DNA of 7,779 nucleotides from Candidatus Aminicenantota bacterium (GTDB lineage Bacteria > Acidobacteriota > Aminicenantia > Aminicenantales > Saccharicenantaceae): contig JALHVH010000060.1 in NCBI GenBank assembly GCA_022867105.1, positions 1 through 7,779 on the forward strand, read 5' to 3'. The translations under genes and the position numbers were made by a program. Below are positions 1 to 6,918 of this stretch, one piece after another; the first letter of the stretch is position 1; the number at the start of each line of letters is the position of its first letter. A model generated the notes under the pieces. That model searched no databases, was not told the DNA's origin, and saw nothing but the letters and a program-made list of their open reading frames with translations.

Positions 1-78
1 CCACGCGCTCGAGGTCATTGTAGGTCACTTGGCTTCCGGAAGGCAAACACTTTTGTTGATACGCAACCCATATCACTT
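1..78 (-). CDS. Possible 5' end of the next gene, cut by the window edge
   Basis: A GTG codon at 78-76 overlaps the wbpL stop as GTGA, and its frame stays open for 26 codons to the edge (it contains VAYQQKCLPSGSQ, then TYNDLERV). A second GTG lies inside it, preceded by GGAAG at four bases. The other two minus-strand frames downstream of wbpL close within this stretch. The fragment is too short to recognise and an open run of this length can occur by chance, so it is only a candidate. In related clusters a WbpM-like dehydratase is often next, but the residues here do not resemble a WbpM start as I know it. Confidence 0.25.
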
Positions 79-1146
79 ATCCCACTTGGCCATCCCCATC
101 GGTCTTTCCTTCTCCGTGGAATGGCATTTCTTTTCGGATAGGACCGTGAATCGCCAAAGGCCAATGAATAGCATAATAGGTATCAGAATAGCGAGGGCGT
201 TTAAGTGATGGAATCCTTTAACCCAAAAAAAGGCAAGAATCGCCCCTGTCGCCGTAAACCCCATATACATGAGCGTCACAAAACGATGGCTGTACCCGGC
301 AATGACAAGCCGCTGATATATATGAGACCGATGAGCTTCGAAAACGTTTTCTTTATTAATCAAACGGCGAACCAAAGTGAAAGAAGTATCAAATATGAAC
401 GGCCAAACCAACAGGATTCCTGCAAACATGAAGCGTGGATCCCTATGGGCCGCAATAATGGGAAGAACAGCCAGAGTGAATCCAATAAATGCACTTCCCA
501 CATCCCCCATGAAAATTCGAGCGGGAGGCCAGTTGTGGAATAGAAAACCTAGACTCGAAGCAGCCAAAAGCACGCCCATTAAGCCAACGAACGATTGGCC
601 GCCTATTAAACCTATAATTGTCCAACCTAAGCCGGCAACAACCGCTTGCCCGCCCGCAATCCCATCTATGCCGTCCATGAAATTATATGCGTTGGTCAAA
701 CCAATTATCCAAATTAATGTAAACGGAATGCCTATTGAATAAAGACAAATATCTCCAATGACAGGAACTGGTACCGCATTTAAATAACCGATTGCCATAA
801 GGATAATAATAGAACTCACCGCGTGAACGATAAGGCGTGCGCGGCTCGGCACGTTATGAATATCATCAAGCCACCCGACCAATGCTACGAGACCACCGCC
901 GAGGCTGAGAGCCGCGATCTCCCTAAACGGCGTGCTCATAATTCGGGAAAAAAATAGGCCCCAGGTTCCAGTAAGAACAACGATAACAATGCCAAGTCCT
1001 CCCCCGCGGGGAATTGGCCGTGTATGCAAACTGCGGACATTCGGGATATCAAGCACCCGTTCGGCCGCCCAGCGGCGAAATCCCGCGACGCATAGGTATG
1101 CTAAGACAAGCGCGCCGGCGGCGACTGCAAACCCAATGATCAGCAA
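73..1146 (-). CDS. wbpL: Undecaprenyl-phosphate sugar-1-phosphate transferase (WbpL/WecA family)
   Basis: Polytopic inner-membrane enzyme of the MraY/WecA (PNPT) superfamily. It starts each repeat unit by moving an N-acetylamino sugar phosphate, in WbpL enzymes D-FucNAc or D-QuiNAc (also GlcNAc), from UDP to undecaprenyl phosphate. What is seen: 357 residues with about ten hydrophobic segments; RSLHTRPIPRGGGLGI (38-53); GWLDD with the D94-D95 pair; the NAYNFMDGIDG metal/catalytic motif (152-162); NWPPARIFMGDVGSAFIGF (205-223); and the cytoplasmic HRSHIYQRL loop (272-280), matching the HIH-type motif of WecA relatives. All superfamily residues I can check are intact. The start is TTG, one base after the wbjF stop, so translation is probably coupled. 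After the last membrane segment (about 317-333) is a short charged tail rich in K and E. The sugar specificity is inferred from the upstream wbjF. Confidence 0.92.
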   Translation of the reverse strand: MLIIGFAVAAGALVLAYLCVAGFRRWAAERVLDIPNVRSLHTRPIPRGGGLGIVIVVLTGTWGLFFSRIMSTPFREIAALSLGGGLVALVGWLDDIHNVPSRARLIVHAVSSIIILMAIGYLNAVPVPVIGDICLYSIGIPFTLIWIIGLTNAYNFMDGIDGIAGGQAVVAGLGWTIIGLIGGQSFVGLMGVLLAASSLGFLFHNWPPARIFMGDVGSAFIGFTLAVLPIIAAHRDPRFMFAGILLVWPFIFDTSFTLVRRLINKENVFEAHRSHIYQRLVIAGYSHRFVTLMYMGFTATGAILAFFWVKGFHHLNALAILIPIMLFIGLWRFTVLSEKKCHSTEKERPMGMAKWDK

Positions 1147-1147
1147 C

Positions 1148-2164
1148 CTATAGCTCTCCTCTTGAACGCATTTCTTCTATGGCCTCTTGCCAGCCGGACA
1201 GAAGATCAAATTTTGGCTTGAAGCCGGTCTCGTCTTGTATCCTATGCCCGTCGACAGCCATATCTTCGGTGTACTTATCTAAAGCGCCCCTAAAGCTGTA
1301 AGACCTGAGACCGAGCATCCTCGCTCCTTTGTCTAGGATCTCAACAGTCGTGCGCAAGGGGGCGACAGGAAGATGCATTCGAGGAGGCCTCCGCCCCAAC
1401 GCCTCGCAAATAGACAGGATGATGTCGTTTAATGAATGAATTTCACCATCCGTGACATTGAAAACCCTCCCTGCCGCATTTGGGTTCTCCATTACAGCCA
1501 ATACCGCGCTGGCCACATCCTTGTCATAGACAAGCGTCCGCCTATTCGTCCCGGGACCAATAGGGATAAATCGGTTTCTGGCCAAGGCTTGAAGCAGACG
1601 GCGATAATTTCCTTTGACTCGAGATCCATAAACGGACGCTAAGCGTAATACTGTTCCAAACGGCCGGCCGTCGGGTTTTCGCGTTTCCAGCATAATCCGT
1701 TCAGCGCATAGCTTAGTTTCGGCATAAGCACTATCCGGGTGTGGCATGGTATTTTCATCGAGCATTCGGCCGTCCCCATGGCCGTATACAGCCATCGTAC
1801 TGAAGAACACCACGCGTTGTACGCCTGCTTCAATGGCTGCTCGGGCGACCAACGCAGTCCCATCAATATTGATAAGTTTATAGCGAGAAATCTGCTCAGG
1901 CAATGGTGTATTGATATGAAGCATGGCAGCCATGTGGATAATAGCCGTAACACCGGAGACGGCTGTTCTGACCGCTCTTTCATCGTTGATATCCCCTAGC
2001 TGGAAGTCCGTCGCTTGAGAAAACATTTTGGGTTCTGGAGGATCCAGAGCCAATACGCGCACTGGGTAACCAGATTGCTGCAATGCTTCAACGACGCGTG
2101 GCCCCAAAGCACCTGTGGCACCCGTCACAAGAACACGAGAAACTCTTTCAGAAATGGAGGGCAT
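1148..2164 (-). CDS. wbjF: NAD-dependent sugar epimerase/4-ketoreductase (WbjF/WbpV type)
   Basis: Cytoplasmic extended short-chain dehydrogenase. In related clusters the gene before wbpL reduces UDP-4-keto-6-deoxy-GlcNAc to UDP-D-FucNAc or UDP-D-QuiNAc, the sugar that WbpL then attaches to lipid. What is seen: 338 residues; VTGATGALG (13-21) with the GxxGxxG dinucleotide loop; LGDIND (56-61); IIHMAAMLH (75-83); FFSTMAVYG (120-128) and Y147xxxK151 (SAYAETK) as active site; RLASVYGSRVKGNYRRLLQ and FNVTDGE further on, normal for this family. The fold and oxidoreductase class are certain, but whether the product has the gluco (QuiNAc) or galacto (FucNAc) configuration cannot be read from these motifs. 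The ATG has only a weak upstream AGG. The gene lies 51 bases after wbjE and one base before wbpL. Its supposed substrate needs a WbpM-like dehydratase not present here. Confidence 0.82.
   Translation of the reverse strand: MPSISERVSRVLVTGATGALGPRVVEALQQSGYPVRVLALDPPEPKMFSQATDFQLGDINDERAVRTAVSGVTAIIHMAAMLHINTPLPEQISRYKLINIDGTALVARAAIEAGVQRVVFFSTMAVYGHGDGRMLDENTMPHPDSAYAETKLCAERIMLETRKPDGRPFGTVLRLASVYGSRVKGNYRRLLQALARNRFIPIGPGTNRRTLVYDKDVASAVLAVMENPNAAGRVFNVTDGEIHSLNDIILSICEALGRRPPRMHLPVAPLRTTVEILDKGARMLGLRSYSFRGALDKYTEDMAVDGHRIQDETGFKPKFDLLSGWQEAIEEMRSRGEL
1154..1160 (-). promoter_or_regulatory. Ribosome binding site that sets the TTG start of wbpL
   Basis: AGGAGAG on the minus strand, embedded in the last codons of wbjF and seven bases before a TTG codon at 1146-1144. 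The strong site and ideal spacing argue that the unusual TTG is the true start, placing the membrane segment LIIGFAVAAGALVLAYLCVAG directly at the N-terminus, as expected. Confidence 0.75.
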
Positions 2165-2215
2165 ACTCGCGCCTAAACAAAAAACCGACGTCCTGCAAGA
2201 GCCATATAAGTTTGG

Positions 2216-3466
2216 CTAAATGGTTTTGACCAATAAGGCAATTTGCCGGTGGTACAATTTCGCCACTCCCTCGCGCGTATAATACTTAACAACATGCTCG
2301 CGTCCGGCTTCACCCATCGGCCGCAGTGATGCAGGGTTTTCTGAGGCCCTGACTATTTCTTGCGCTAGTTGTTCGGCAGATCCGGGCCTCACAATGATTC
2401 CACATCTTGCTTTATTTACAAGTTCAGCGAGATCTGATTGAAGATCGGTAGCTGCCAAAACCGGTCTAGCACAGGCCATGATGCGATAGACTTTCGAAGG
2501 AATCGCAGCCGCCGTAATGCTTGGCAGCTGCGGCACAAGACATAAATCAGAACTTGCATAGATTTTTGGAACTAACGAGTAAGGTTGGTAGGGCAATATC
2601 TGAAGATTGCATAGATTCTTTTTCCTTGCGTATTCGATAAGCTTATCTCTCCACATTCCTTCGCCCGCTATGACGAAATGGATATTCGCTCGATTTTGAA
2701 TCAACTGGGCGCAATCGATGAGTTTTTCCAGGTCTTGCGCCGGCCCCATATTTCCCGCATAGCTGACAACAAACTTGTTTTGAATCCCATATTGACGGCT
2801 GAACGTATTATCTTTCGGCAAAGGACGCATTTCTTCAATATTAACGAAATTGGGAATCATCTTTATTTTGGAGGGAGAAACACCTTTATCGGCAAGCTGA
2901 CGAGCCATTTTAGGCGCGATTACGGAGACAAGCGCCGCTTTGCTATAAACAAATGATTCCAGTTTATACAGCAGACGAATCAAGGCTTTATTCCGAATAG
3001 CACCAAGACTTATCGCGCAATCCGGATAAATCTCTTGGACATTATATATGTATTTAGCTCGGTGAAATACGCCCAATAGCCAAGCGCATAAGCCTATCGT
3101 GATCGGAGGAGATGCGACAATGATAATATCCGGTTTTTTTAATACAAATATACCTGCAATAAAACTCAACACATGAAACTTAAAGAAGGGCACTATCCGA
3201 TCCTTAAGGCTGATGCTTTTTGCGGGCATGTTAATGTGAAATACGGGCATACCACAAAAGGTGCTTTTTTGAAGAATCGTGCCCCAATACGCAGCCAGTG
3301 GCTGCCTGGACTCAGCTTCCTGATCACGGTTGTAGTGAGGTGTGGACGTAAGAACACTAAGTTCATGACCTGTTTTTTTCAATTCTGCCGCCAATTCGCC
3401 CATGATTTGGGCCGTTGAAACGGAGTCAGGTGGAAAGACGAGACTCAGAAAAGCGATTCGGGCCAT
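2216..3466 (-). CDS. wbjE: GT4 glycosyltransferase, probable L-FucNAc transferase (WbuB/WbjE type)
   Basis: Predicted to transfer L-FucNAc from UDP-L-FucNAc to the lipid-linked first sugar at the cytoplasmic face of the inner membrane. What is seen: 416 residues with a two-domain GT-B layout; N-terminal IAFLSLVFPPDSVSTAQIMG (4-23), typical of the WbuB group; a hydrophobic stretch around 96-132 (including KPDIIIVASPP) that could sit on the membrane; QEIYPD (144-149), common in this group; YAGNMGPAQDLEKLI (236-250) opening the C-terminal domain; VIAGEG (265-270); and PSKVYRIMACARPVLA (323-338) where other GT4 enzymes have their ExxxxxxxE nucleotide-sugar motif. WbuB/WbjE genes habitually follow the L-FucNAc trio, as here, so the donor is inferred from context; the acceptor and linkage are guesses. 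Part of the gene is AT-rich (21/60 GC at 2941-3000 against 34/60 at 3661-3720 in wbjD), suggesting a different origin from the biosynthesis module. Confidence 0.85.
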   Translation of the reverse strand: MARIAFLSLVFPPDSVSTAQIMGELAAELKKTGHELSVLTSTPHYNRDQEAESRQPLAAYWGTILQKSTFCGMPVFHINMPAKSISLKDRIVPFFKFHVLSFIAGIFVLKKPDIIIVASPPITIGLCAWLLGVFHRAKYIYNVQEIYPDCAISLGAIRNKALIRLLYKLESFVYSKAALVSVIAPKMARQLADKGVSPSKIKMIPNFVNIEEMRPLPKDNTFSRQYGIQNKFVVSYAGNMGPAQDLEKLIDCAQLIQNRANIHFVIAGEGMWRDKLIEYARKKNLCNLQILPYQPYSLVPKIYASSDLCLVPQLPSITAAAIPSKVYRIMACARPVLAATDLQSDLAELVNKARCGIIVRPGSAEQLAQEIVRASENPASLRPMGEAGREHVVKYYTREGVAKLYHRQIALLVKTI

Positions 3467-3473
3467 TAGAAAA

Positions 3474-3480
3474 CTACCTG
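3474..3480 (-). promoter_or_regulatory. Ribosome binding site of wbjE
   Basis: CAGGTAG on the minus strand, seven bases before the ATG at 3466-3464, within the 32-base gap after wbjD. It supports the chosen start, which leaves a standard GT4 N-terminus (ARIAFLSLVFPPDS). Confidence 0.5.
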
Positions 3481-3498
3481 AATTTATCTAAGATGATG

Positions 3499-4626
3499 CT
3501 ATCTGACACCCTTACGCCACACAACCCTATTGACATATTCTGTATAGCTCATGATGATTCTAACGACTTTTCCAGAAACATTTTGAACATCATAATCTTT
3601 CACGATCCGCAATGTTCGTTCATTTCCCCGACCCTGGGTTTCCAGAACCTTCAGCCCTTGTCTGACACCGGTCCACTCCAATCCGGTCATCATAACCGAG
3701 CTTTCCTCCATCCCTTCGGGCCGTTCGTGGGCTTCCCTAATGTTCAGAGCCGGGAAGTTCAGGATAGAGGATTCTTCCGTGATCGTGCCGCTATCGGAAA
3801 GGACCGCTTTAGCATTGAGCTCGAGTTTGATGTAATCCGTCAGACCGAACGGCTTTTGAAGTTCGATGAGCGGATCGAGTTTTGCGTGGGTCTCATCGAT
3901 ACGTTTTCGAGTTCGTGGATGAGTTGTGACGATGATTCGAAGCCCGTATTCCAGTACTAAGCCTTCGAGGATTTTAAACAATTTATCTAATCGCTCGGCG
4001 TCATCCACGTTCTCTTCGCGATGGAAGCTGATCAGGAAATATTCAAACGGATTTACGTTAAGTCTGGCAAGAACATCGGCACGCTGAATCTTGGGCATAT
4101 AGTGATGTAATACCTCAAACATCGGGCTCCCGGTCACGATGATACGATCGGCCGGAAAGCCCTCCGCAAGCAAATATCGCCGAGAGATCTGACTGTATGG
4201 CATATTAATATCGCTGATGTGGTCGACGAGACGGCGATTTATTTCTTCCGGAACACGCTCATCAAAACAACGGTTTCCCGCCTCCATATGAAAAACGGGA
4301 ATCTTGTGCCGCTTGGCCGCATAAGCCGCAAGGCAGCTATTCGTATCACCCAACACAAGCAACGCGTCAGGCCGATCTTTCTCCAGCACCTGATCCATAC
4401 GGACGATGACCTGTCCTACCATCTCACAAGCGGTCCTGCCTGCGGCCTCTAAAAAGTGATCCGGCTTTCGCAGCTCCAGGTCCTCGAAAAAGATCTCGTT
4501 GAGCTCATGGTCGTAATTCTGGCCGGTATGCACGACAATCTGAGTCATGTGCTTATCAAGGGCTGCCATAACGCGAGACAACCTTATTATCTCCGGGCGT
4601 GTGCCGACTACCGTCATAACCTTCAT
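3499..4626 (-). CDS. wbjD: Non-hydrolysing UDP-sugar 2-epimerase forming UDP-L-FucNAc
   Basis: Third enzyme of the pathway, equivalent to WbjD, FnlC and CapG. It is a cytoplasmic WecB-like GT-B-fold epimerase that inverts C2 of UDP-L-PneNAc to give UDP-L-FucNAc. What is seen: 375 residues, normal length; VGTRPEIIRLSRVM (7-20), HTGQNYD (33-39), LGDTNS (92-97), HMEAGNRCFDERVPEEINRR (113-132), TGSPMFEVL (165-173), SFHREENVD (200-208), TTHPRTRKR (234-242) and SDSGTITEESSILNFP (277-292). The residues matching the WecB catalytic set (D94, E115, E128, H202) are all present. The motif variants HMEAGNRCFDERVPEE and REAHERPEGMEE fit the L-FucNAc branch better than the UDP-ManNAc branch, and the two preceding genes make that assignment firm. 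An AAGGA Shine-Dalgarno lies in the last codons of wbjC, nine bases before the ATG. The longest plus-strand open frame opposite this gene has no recognisable content. Confidence 0.95.
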   Translation of the reverse strand: MKVMTVVGTRPEIIRLSRVMAALDKHMTQIVVHTGQNYDHELNEIFFEDLELRKPDHFLEAAGRTACEMVGQVIVRMDQVLEKDRPDALLVLGDTNSCLAAYAAKRHKIPVFHMEAGNRCFDERVPEEINRRLVDHISDINMPYSQISRRYLLAEGFPADRIIVTGSPMFEVLHHYMPKIQRADVLARLNVNPFEYFLISFHREENVDDAERLDKLFKILEGLVLEYGLRIIVTTHPRTRKRIDETHAKLDPLIELQKPFGLTDYIKLELNAKAVLSDSGTITEESSILNFPALNIREAHERPEGMEESSVMMTGLEWTGVRQGLKVLETQGRGNERTLRIVKDYDVQNVSGKVVRIIMSYTEYVNRVVWRKGVR

Positions 4627-5750
4627 GCTTGTTTATCCTTTTCCACGTTAAGCGAGTATATGTCTGGGCGAATGGGATCGTATGGTTCAAAAGCCCAGAA
4701 CAAGACGACCATATCTGTATTCCCTATGTTCTCGATGCTGTGGGTATATCCGGGAGGAATATCGACAACCCTGAATTCTCTTCCCGAAACCCGATACTCG
4801 AAAGCATCGTCGCCCTGGATAGAACGAAATCTAATGATGGCCTCTCCTTCGAGCACGGCAAACTTCTCGACTTTCAGATCATGGTAATGGTGGCCTCTGG
4901 TAATGCCCGGCCTGGTTCGAGAGACAAAGATTTGGCCGAAATGAACCGATTTGAGAAATTCAGCCAATTCCCCTCGGGCATCCGCTTGAATCGGAAGGCT
5001 ATAAGCAAATTCGCTTTCCGGAATATATGATATGTAGGTAGAATAAAGTCGCCGAATGAAAGGATCCGAAAAGTCCGGAATCATCAGGTTCGTTCGGCCG
5101 GCCTTGAATCGGGTTAAGAGCTCCGCCAAGTGGCTAACTGTCACGCGAAAAACGGGCTGAATTTCGCAATATTGATTGTTATTCTCCTGTTTGGTTTCCA
5201 TAATGTCAATAAACGCTTTTACGACATCATCGATGTGAACGAGATCAATTTCCCTGGCCGGATCCTTGATGGCAATAGGAATGCCGCGCGCTATATTATT
5301 GCAAAACGTCGCCACCACCGAGTTGTAGTTCGGCCGGCACCATTTTCCGAACACCCCGGGCAGGCGGAAAACCGCCACCTTTGCTCCGGTCGATCGGCCG
5401 AAATCCGCGAGAATCTCCTCAGTCTTCCTTTTAGACAAGCCATAGGGATTATCCGAGGCGGCTTGGACAGAGGATGTAAAAATCAAGGTCGGATTCCGCC
5501 CCAACCGACTTAATGTGTTGCAGAGATAAGCCGTGAACTCCACGTTTCCGCTGATAAACTCCTCAGGATCCCGGGGGCGGTTCACGCCTGCCAGATGATA
5601 AATCACATCGGCCGAAGCGAGCGCTGCTTCCAAAGATTCGTGAAGTGAATCAAGATCATATTCATAAATAACATGATCGGGATTCCGCCGGAGCGCGACT
5701 ATAAGGTTTCGGCCAAGGAATCCTCTTGCGCCTGTTACTAGAATCTTCAT
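4623..5750 (-). CDS. wbjC: Bifunctional SDR-cupin reductase/epimerase of UDP-L-FucNAc synthesis
   Basis: Second enzyme of the pathway, equivalent to WbjC, FnlB and CapF. Family knowledge: the C-terminal cupin domain epimerises C3 of the WbjB product and the N-terminal domain reduces the 4-keto group with NADPH, giving UDP-L-PneNAc (6-deoxy-talosamine). What is seen: 375 residues; a TGARGFLG nucleotide-binding loop (6-13); YHLAGVNRP (51-59), a hallmark of this family; FTSS (91-94) with Y103xxxK107 forming the SDR active site; and a cupin domain from about 270, with RGHHYHDLKVEKF (285-297) and H337 as likely metal ligands (H288, H290 and nearby). Both domains look intact. The likely Shine-Dalgarno, TTAGGCG, overlaps the end of wbjB at rather wide spacing. 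The TGA stop overlaps the wbjD ATG as ATGA, implying coupled translation and matched enzyme amounts. Confidence 0.95.
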   Translation of the reverse strand: MKILVTGARGFLGRNLIVALRRNPDHVIYEYDLDSLHESLEAALASADVIYHLAGVNRPRDPEEFISGNVEFTAYLCNTLSRLGRNPTLIFTSSVQAASDNPYGLSKRKTEEILADFGRSTGAKVAVFRLPGVFGKWCRPNYNSVVATFCNNIARGIPIAIKDPAREIDLVHIDDVVKAFIDIMETKQENNNQYCEIQPVFRVTVSHLAELLTRFKAGRTNLMIPDFSDPFIRRLYSTYISYIPESEFAYSLPIQADARGELAEFLKSVHFGQIFVSRTRPGITRGHHYHDLKVEKFAVLEGEAIIRFRSIQGDDAFEYRVSGREFRVVDIPPGYTHSIENIGNTDMVVLFWAFEPYDPIRPDIYSLNVEKDKQA

Positions 5751-5763
5751 TTTCGTTTGTCGC

Positions 5764-6789
5764 CTAACGGTTAATCCGTCCTGTCTTCAGCGCTTCCTGA
5801 ACAACTTCCAAATGGAGAAGCATCTCCACAAGCTCTTCGACATCAAGTCTGCGCGTTATGTGTGAATTATACTCCTGCTGGATGGATATTTTTCGTTTCC
5901 CTTCTGTAAAGTAACAAGAATAATTTAAGTCTCGGCAATCCGCGGGCACTCGATAATAATCCCCAAGATCTTCAGCTTTAGCCATTTCCTCACGATTGAG
6001 AAGCGTTTCGAATAATTTTTCCCCGTGTCGGGTTCCGATGATCCGGATCTCGTTATTCGCTTTAAAGATCTTAAGAAGAGCTTTTGCCAGCGTTTCGACC
6101 GTCGCCGCCGGCGCCTTCTGGACAAATATATCACCCGGTTTGCCATGGTGAAAAGCGGTGAGAACCAGGTCAACAGCTCCATCGATCGACATCATGAAGC
6201 GGGTCATTTCCGGGTCGGTAACGGTGAGAGGCCCATTTTCGATAATTTGGCTTATAAACAAAGGGATCACAGAACCCCTTGATCCCATGACATTACCATA
6301 TCGCGTGCCGCAGAAAACCGTGCCTGAATCACCATAGGCGCGGGCTTTGGCGACCATCATCTTTTCCATGAGAGCTTTTGACATCCCCATGGCGTTAATG
6401 GGGTAAACCGCCTTGTCCGTGCTTAGAACGATGACGTTCTTGACGCCGCACTCAAGCGCTGCGTTCATAACGTTTTCGGCACCCAGGGTGTTTGTGCGAA
6501 CGGCTTCAAGCGGGAAGAATTCGCAGGAGGGAACCTGCTTTAGGGCGGCTGCGTGAAAAACCAGATCAACTCCCTTCATGGCCGGTATAATGCTGTCATA
6601 ATCCCTAACGTTACCGAGATAAAACTTCACTTTGGGGTTTCTCAGCGCACAACGCATGTCATCCTGTTTTTTTTCGTCTCGGCTAAATATGCGAATTTCC
6701 GTAATATCTGTGTTAAGGAAGCGCCTTAGAATAACATTGCCAAACGTGCCCGTGCCGCCGGTTATGAGAAGCGTTTTTCTATTAAACAT
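5764..6789 (-). CDS. wbjB: UDP-GlcNAc 4,6-dehydratase/epimerase (first step to UDP-L-FucNAc)
   Basis: Cytoplasmic extended short-chain dehydrogenase, equivalent to WbjB, FnlA and CapE. Family knowledge: it removes water from UDP-GlcNAc and inverts C5 (and helps at C3), giving a UDP-2-acetamido-2,6-dideoxy-4-keto-L-hexose. What is seen: 341 residues, the family's usual length; an NAD(P)-binding TGGTGTFG loop at residues 10-17; an acidic-basic SRDEKKQDDMR stretch at 36-46; FHAAALKQVP at 78-87; and the signature LSTDKAVYPINAMGMSKA at 122-139. D125, K126 and K138 are in the positions expected for catalysis. The usual SDR tyrosine of YxxxK is a methionine here (M134), as in the inverting dehydratases of this branch, so this is not a defect. 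The protein ends in a long tail (HLEVVQEALKTGRINR) typical of the WbjB group. It is followed after 13 bases by wbjC, which uses its product. Confidence 0.95.
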   Translation of the reverse strand: MFNRKTLLITGGTGTFGNVILRRFLNTDITEIRIFSRDEKKQDDMRCALRNPKVKFYLGNVRDYDSIIPAMKGVDLVFHAAALKQVPSCEFFPLEAVRTNTLGAENVMNAALECGVKNVIVLSTDKAVYPINAMGMSKALMEKMMVAKARAYGDSGTVFCGTRYGNVMGSRGSVIPLFISQIIENGPLTVTDPEMTRFMMSIDGAVDLVLTAFHHGKPGDIFVQKAPAATVETLAKALLKIFKANNEIRIIGTRHGEKLFETLLNREEMAKAEDLGDYYRVPADCRDLNYSCYFTEGKRKISIQQEYNSHITRRLDVEELVEMLLHLEVVQEALKTGRINR

Positions 6790-6793
6790 TGTT

Positions 6794-6800
6794 CCTTCCT
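6794..6800 (-). promoter_or_regulatory. Strong ribosome binding site of wbjB
   Basis: The minus strand reads AGGAAGG, then four bases (AACA), then the ATG of wbjB. It is the clearest Shine-Dalgarno sequence in the window and fixes the wbjB start. An upstream in-frame TAA nearby (about eight codons before the ATG) rules out a longer protein. A strong independent site fits a gene that no longer has a directly adjacent translated neighbour. Confidence 0.7.
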
Positions 6801-6837
6801 GCCTTCCATATTAGGATAATTGGGTTGTATCAACATT

Positions 6838-6918
6838 TCAGTCTGCCAGCCCTAAGGTGATTGGACTGAGTCCGCCCGACAATCTACCAACCGGGTCAAC
6901 AATATGCAAAATGCTCAA
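6838..6918 (-). pseudogene. N-terminal relic of a GT4-type glycosyltransferase
   Basis: The gap between wzy and wbjB contains a 26-codon frame from TTG (6918-6916) to TGA (6840-6838). The TTG shares four bases (TTGA) with the wzy stop, the arrangement expected for a translationally coupled next gene. The translation, reading TTG as Met, contains SILHIVDPVGRLSGGLSP followed by LGLAD. That is the pattern of GT4 glycosyltransferase N-termini: a first beta strand (ILHIV), a short loop, a GG pair, then the start of a helix ending in a GLA-like stretch. Such proteins normally continue for about 350 residues, but here a stop follows LGLAD and nothing alike continues in the other frames before wbjB. 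The GC content of 6841-6900 is 35/60, against 18/60 in 6901-6960 and 20/60 in 6781-6840, so the segment looks like a piece of a different gene. The alternative is a chance open frame. No intact paralogue lies in the window. Confidence 0.6.

Noticed and set aside
2179..2217. Possible terminator after wbjE: a 5-bp stem AGCCA/TGGCT with an 8-base loop, then a run of six T on the minus strand
   Set aside because: The stem is short and the T run lies about 15 bases after it, with no hairpin directly before it, so it does not look like an intrinsic terminator; the next gene follows closely.
3415..3960. 181-codon open frame on the plus strand opposite wbjD, and other plus-strand frames such as 377-742 and 5130-5513
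   Set aside because: They lie antisense to genes with clear catalytic motifs, show no recognisable domains and are explained as shadows of the real coding frames.
1655..5110. Repeated GGCCGGCC octamers (near 1662 and 5097) as possible recognition or uptake signals
   Set aside because: Both lie inside coding sequence where common codons explain them, and two copies are too few to argue for a signal.
5764..6789. Missing SDR tyrosine in WbjB (methionine in the MGMSK motif) as a sign of inactivation
   Set aside because: Methionine at this place is usual in the inverting UDP-GlcNAc dehydratases of the CapE/FnlA branch, and the other active-site residues are present.
6808..6833. Promoter-like TTGATA and TAATAT before wbjB on the minus strand
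   Set aside because: The spacing is 14 bases, too short for a normal sigma-70 promoter, and such matches are expected by chance in AT-rich sequence.
6881..6892. GGTTGGTAGATT on the minus strand, resembling the ops (JUMPstart) element GGCGGTAG
   Set aside because: Only the GGTAG core matches, and the element is expected near the start of the operon rather than in the middle; the bases are better explained as part of the relic coding frame.
6871..6897. CCCG/CGGG inverted repeat as a terminator after wzy
   Set aside because: The stem is only four base pairs around a long loop and no T run follows on the coding strand.
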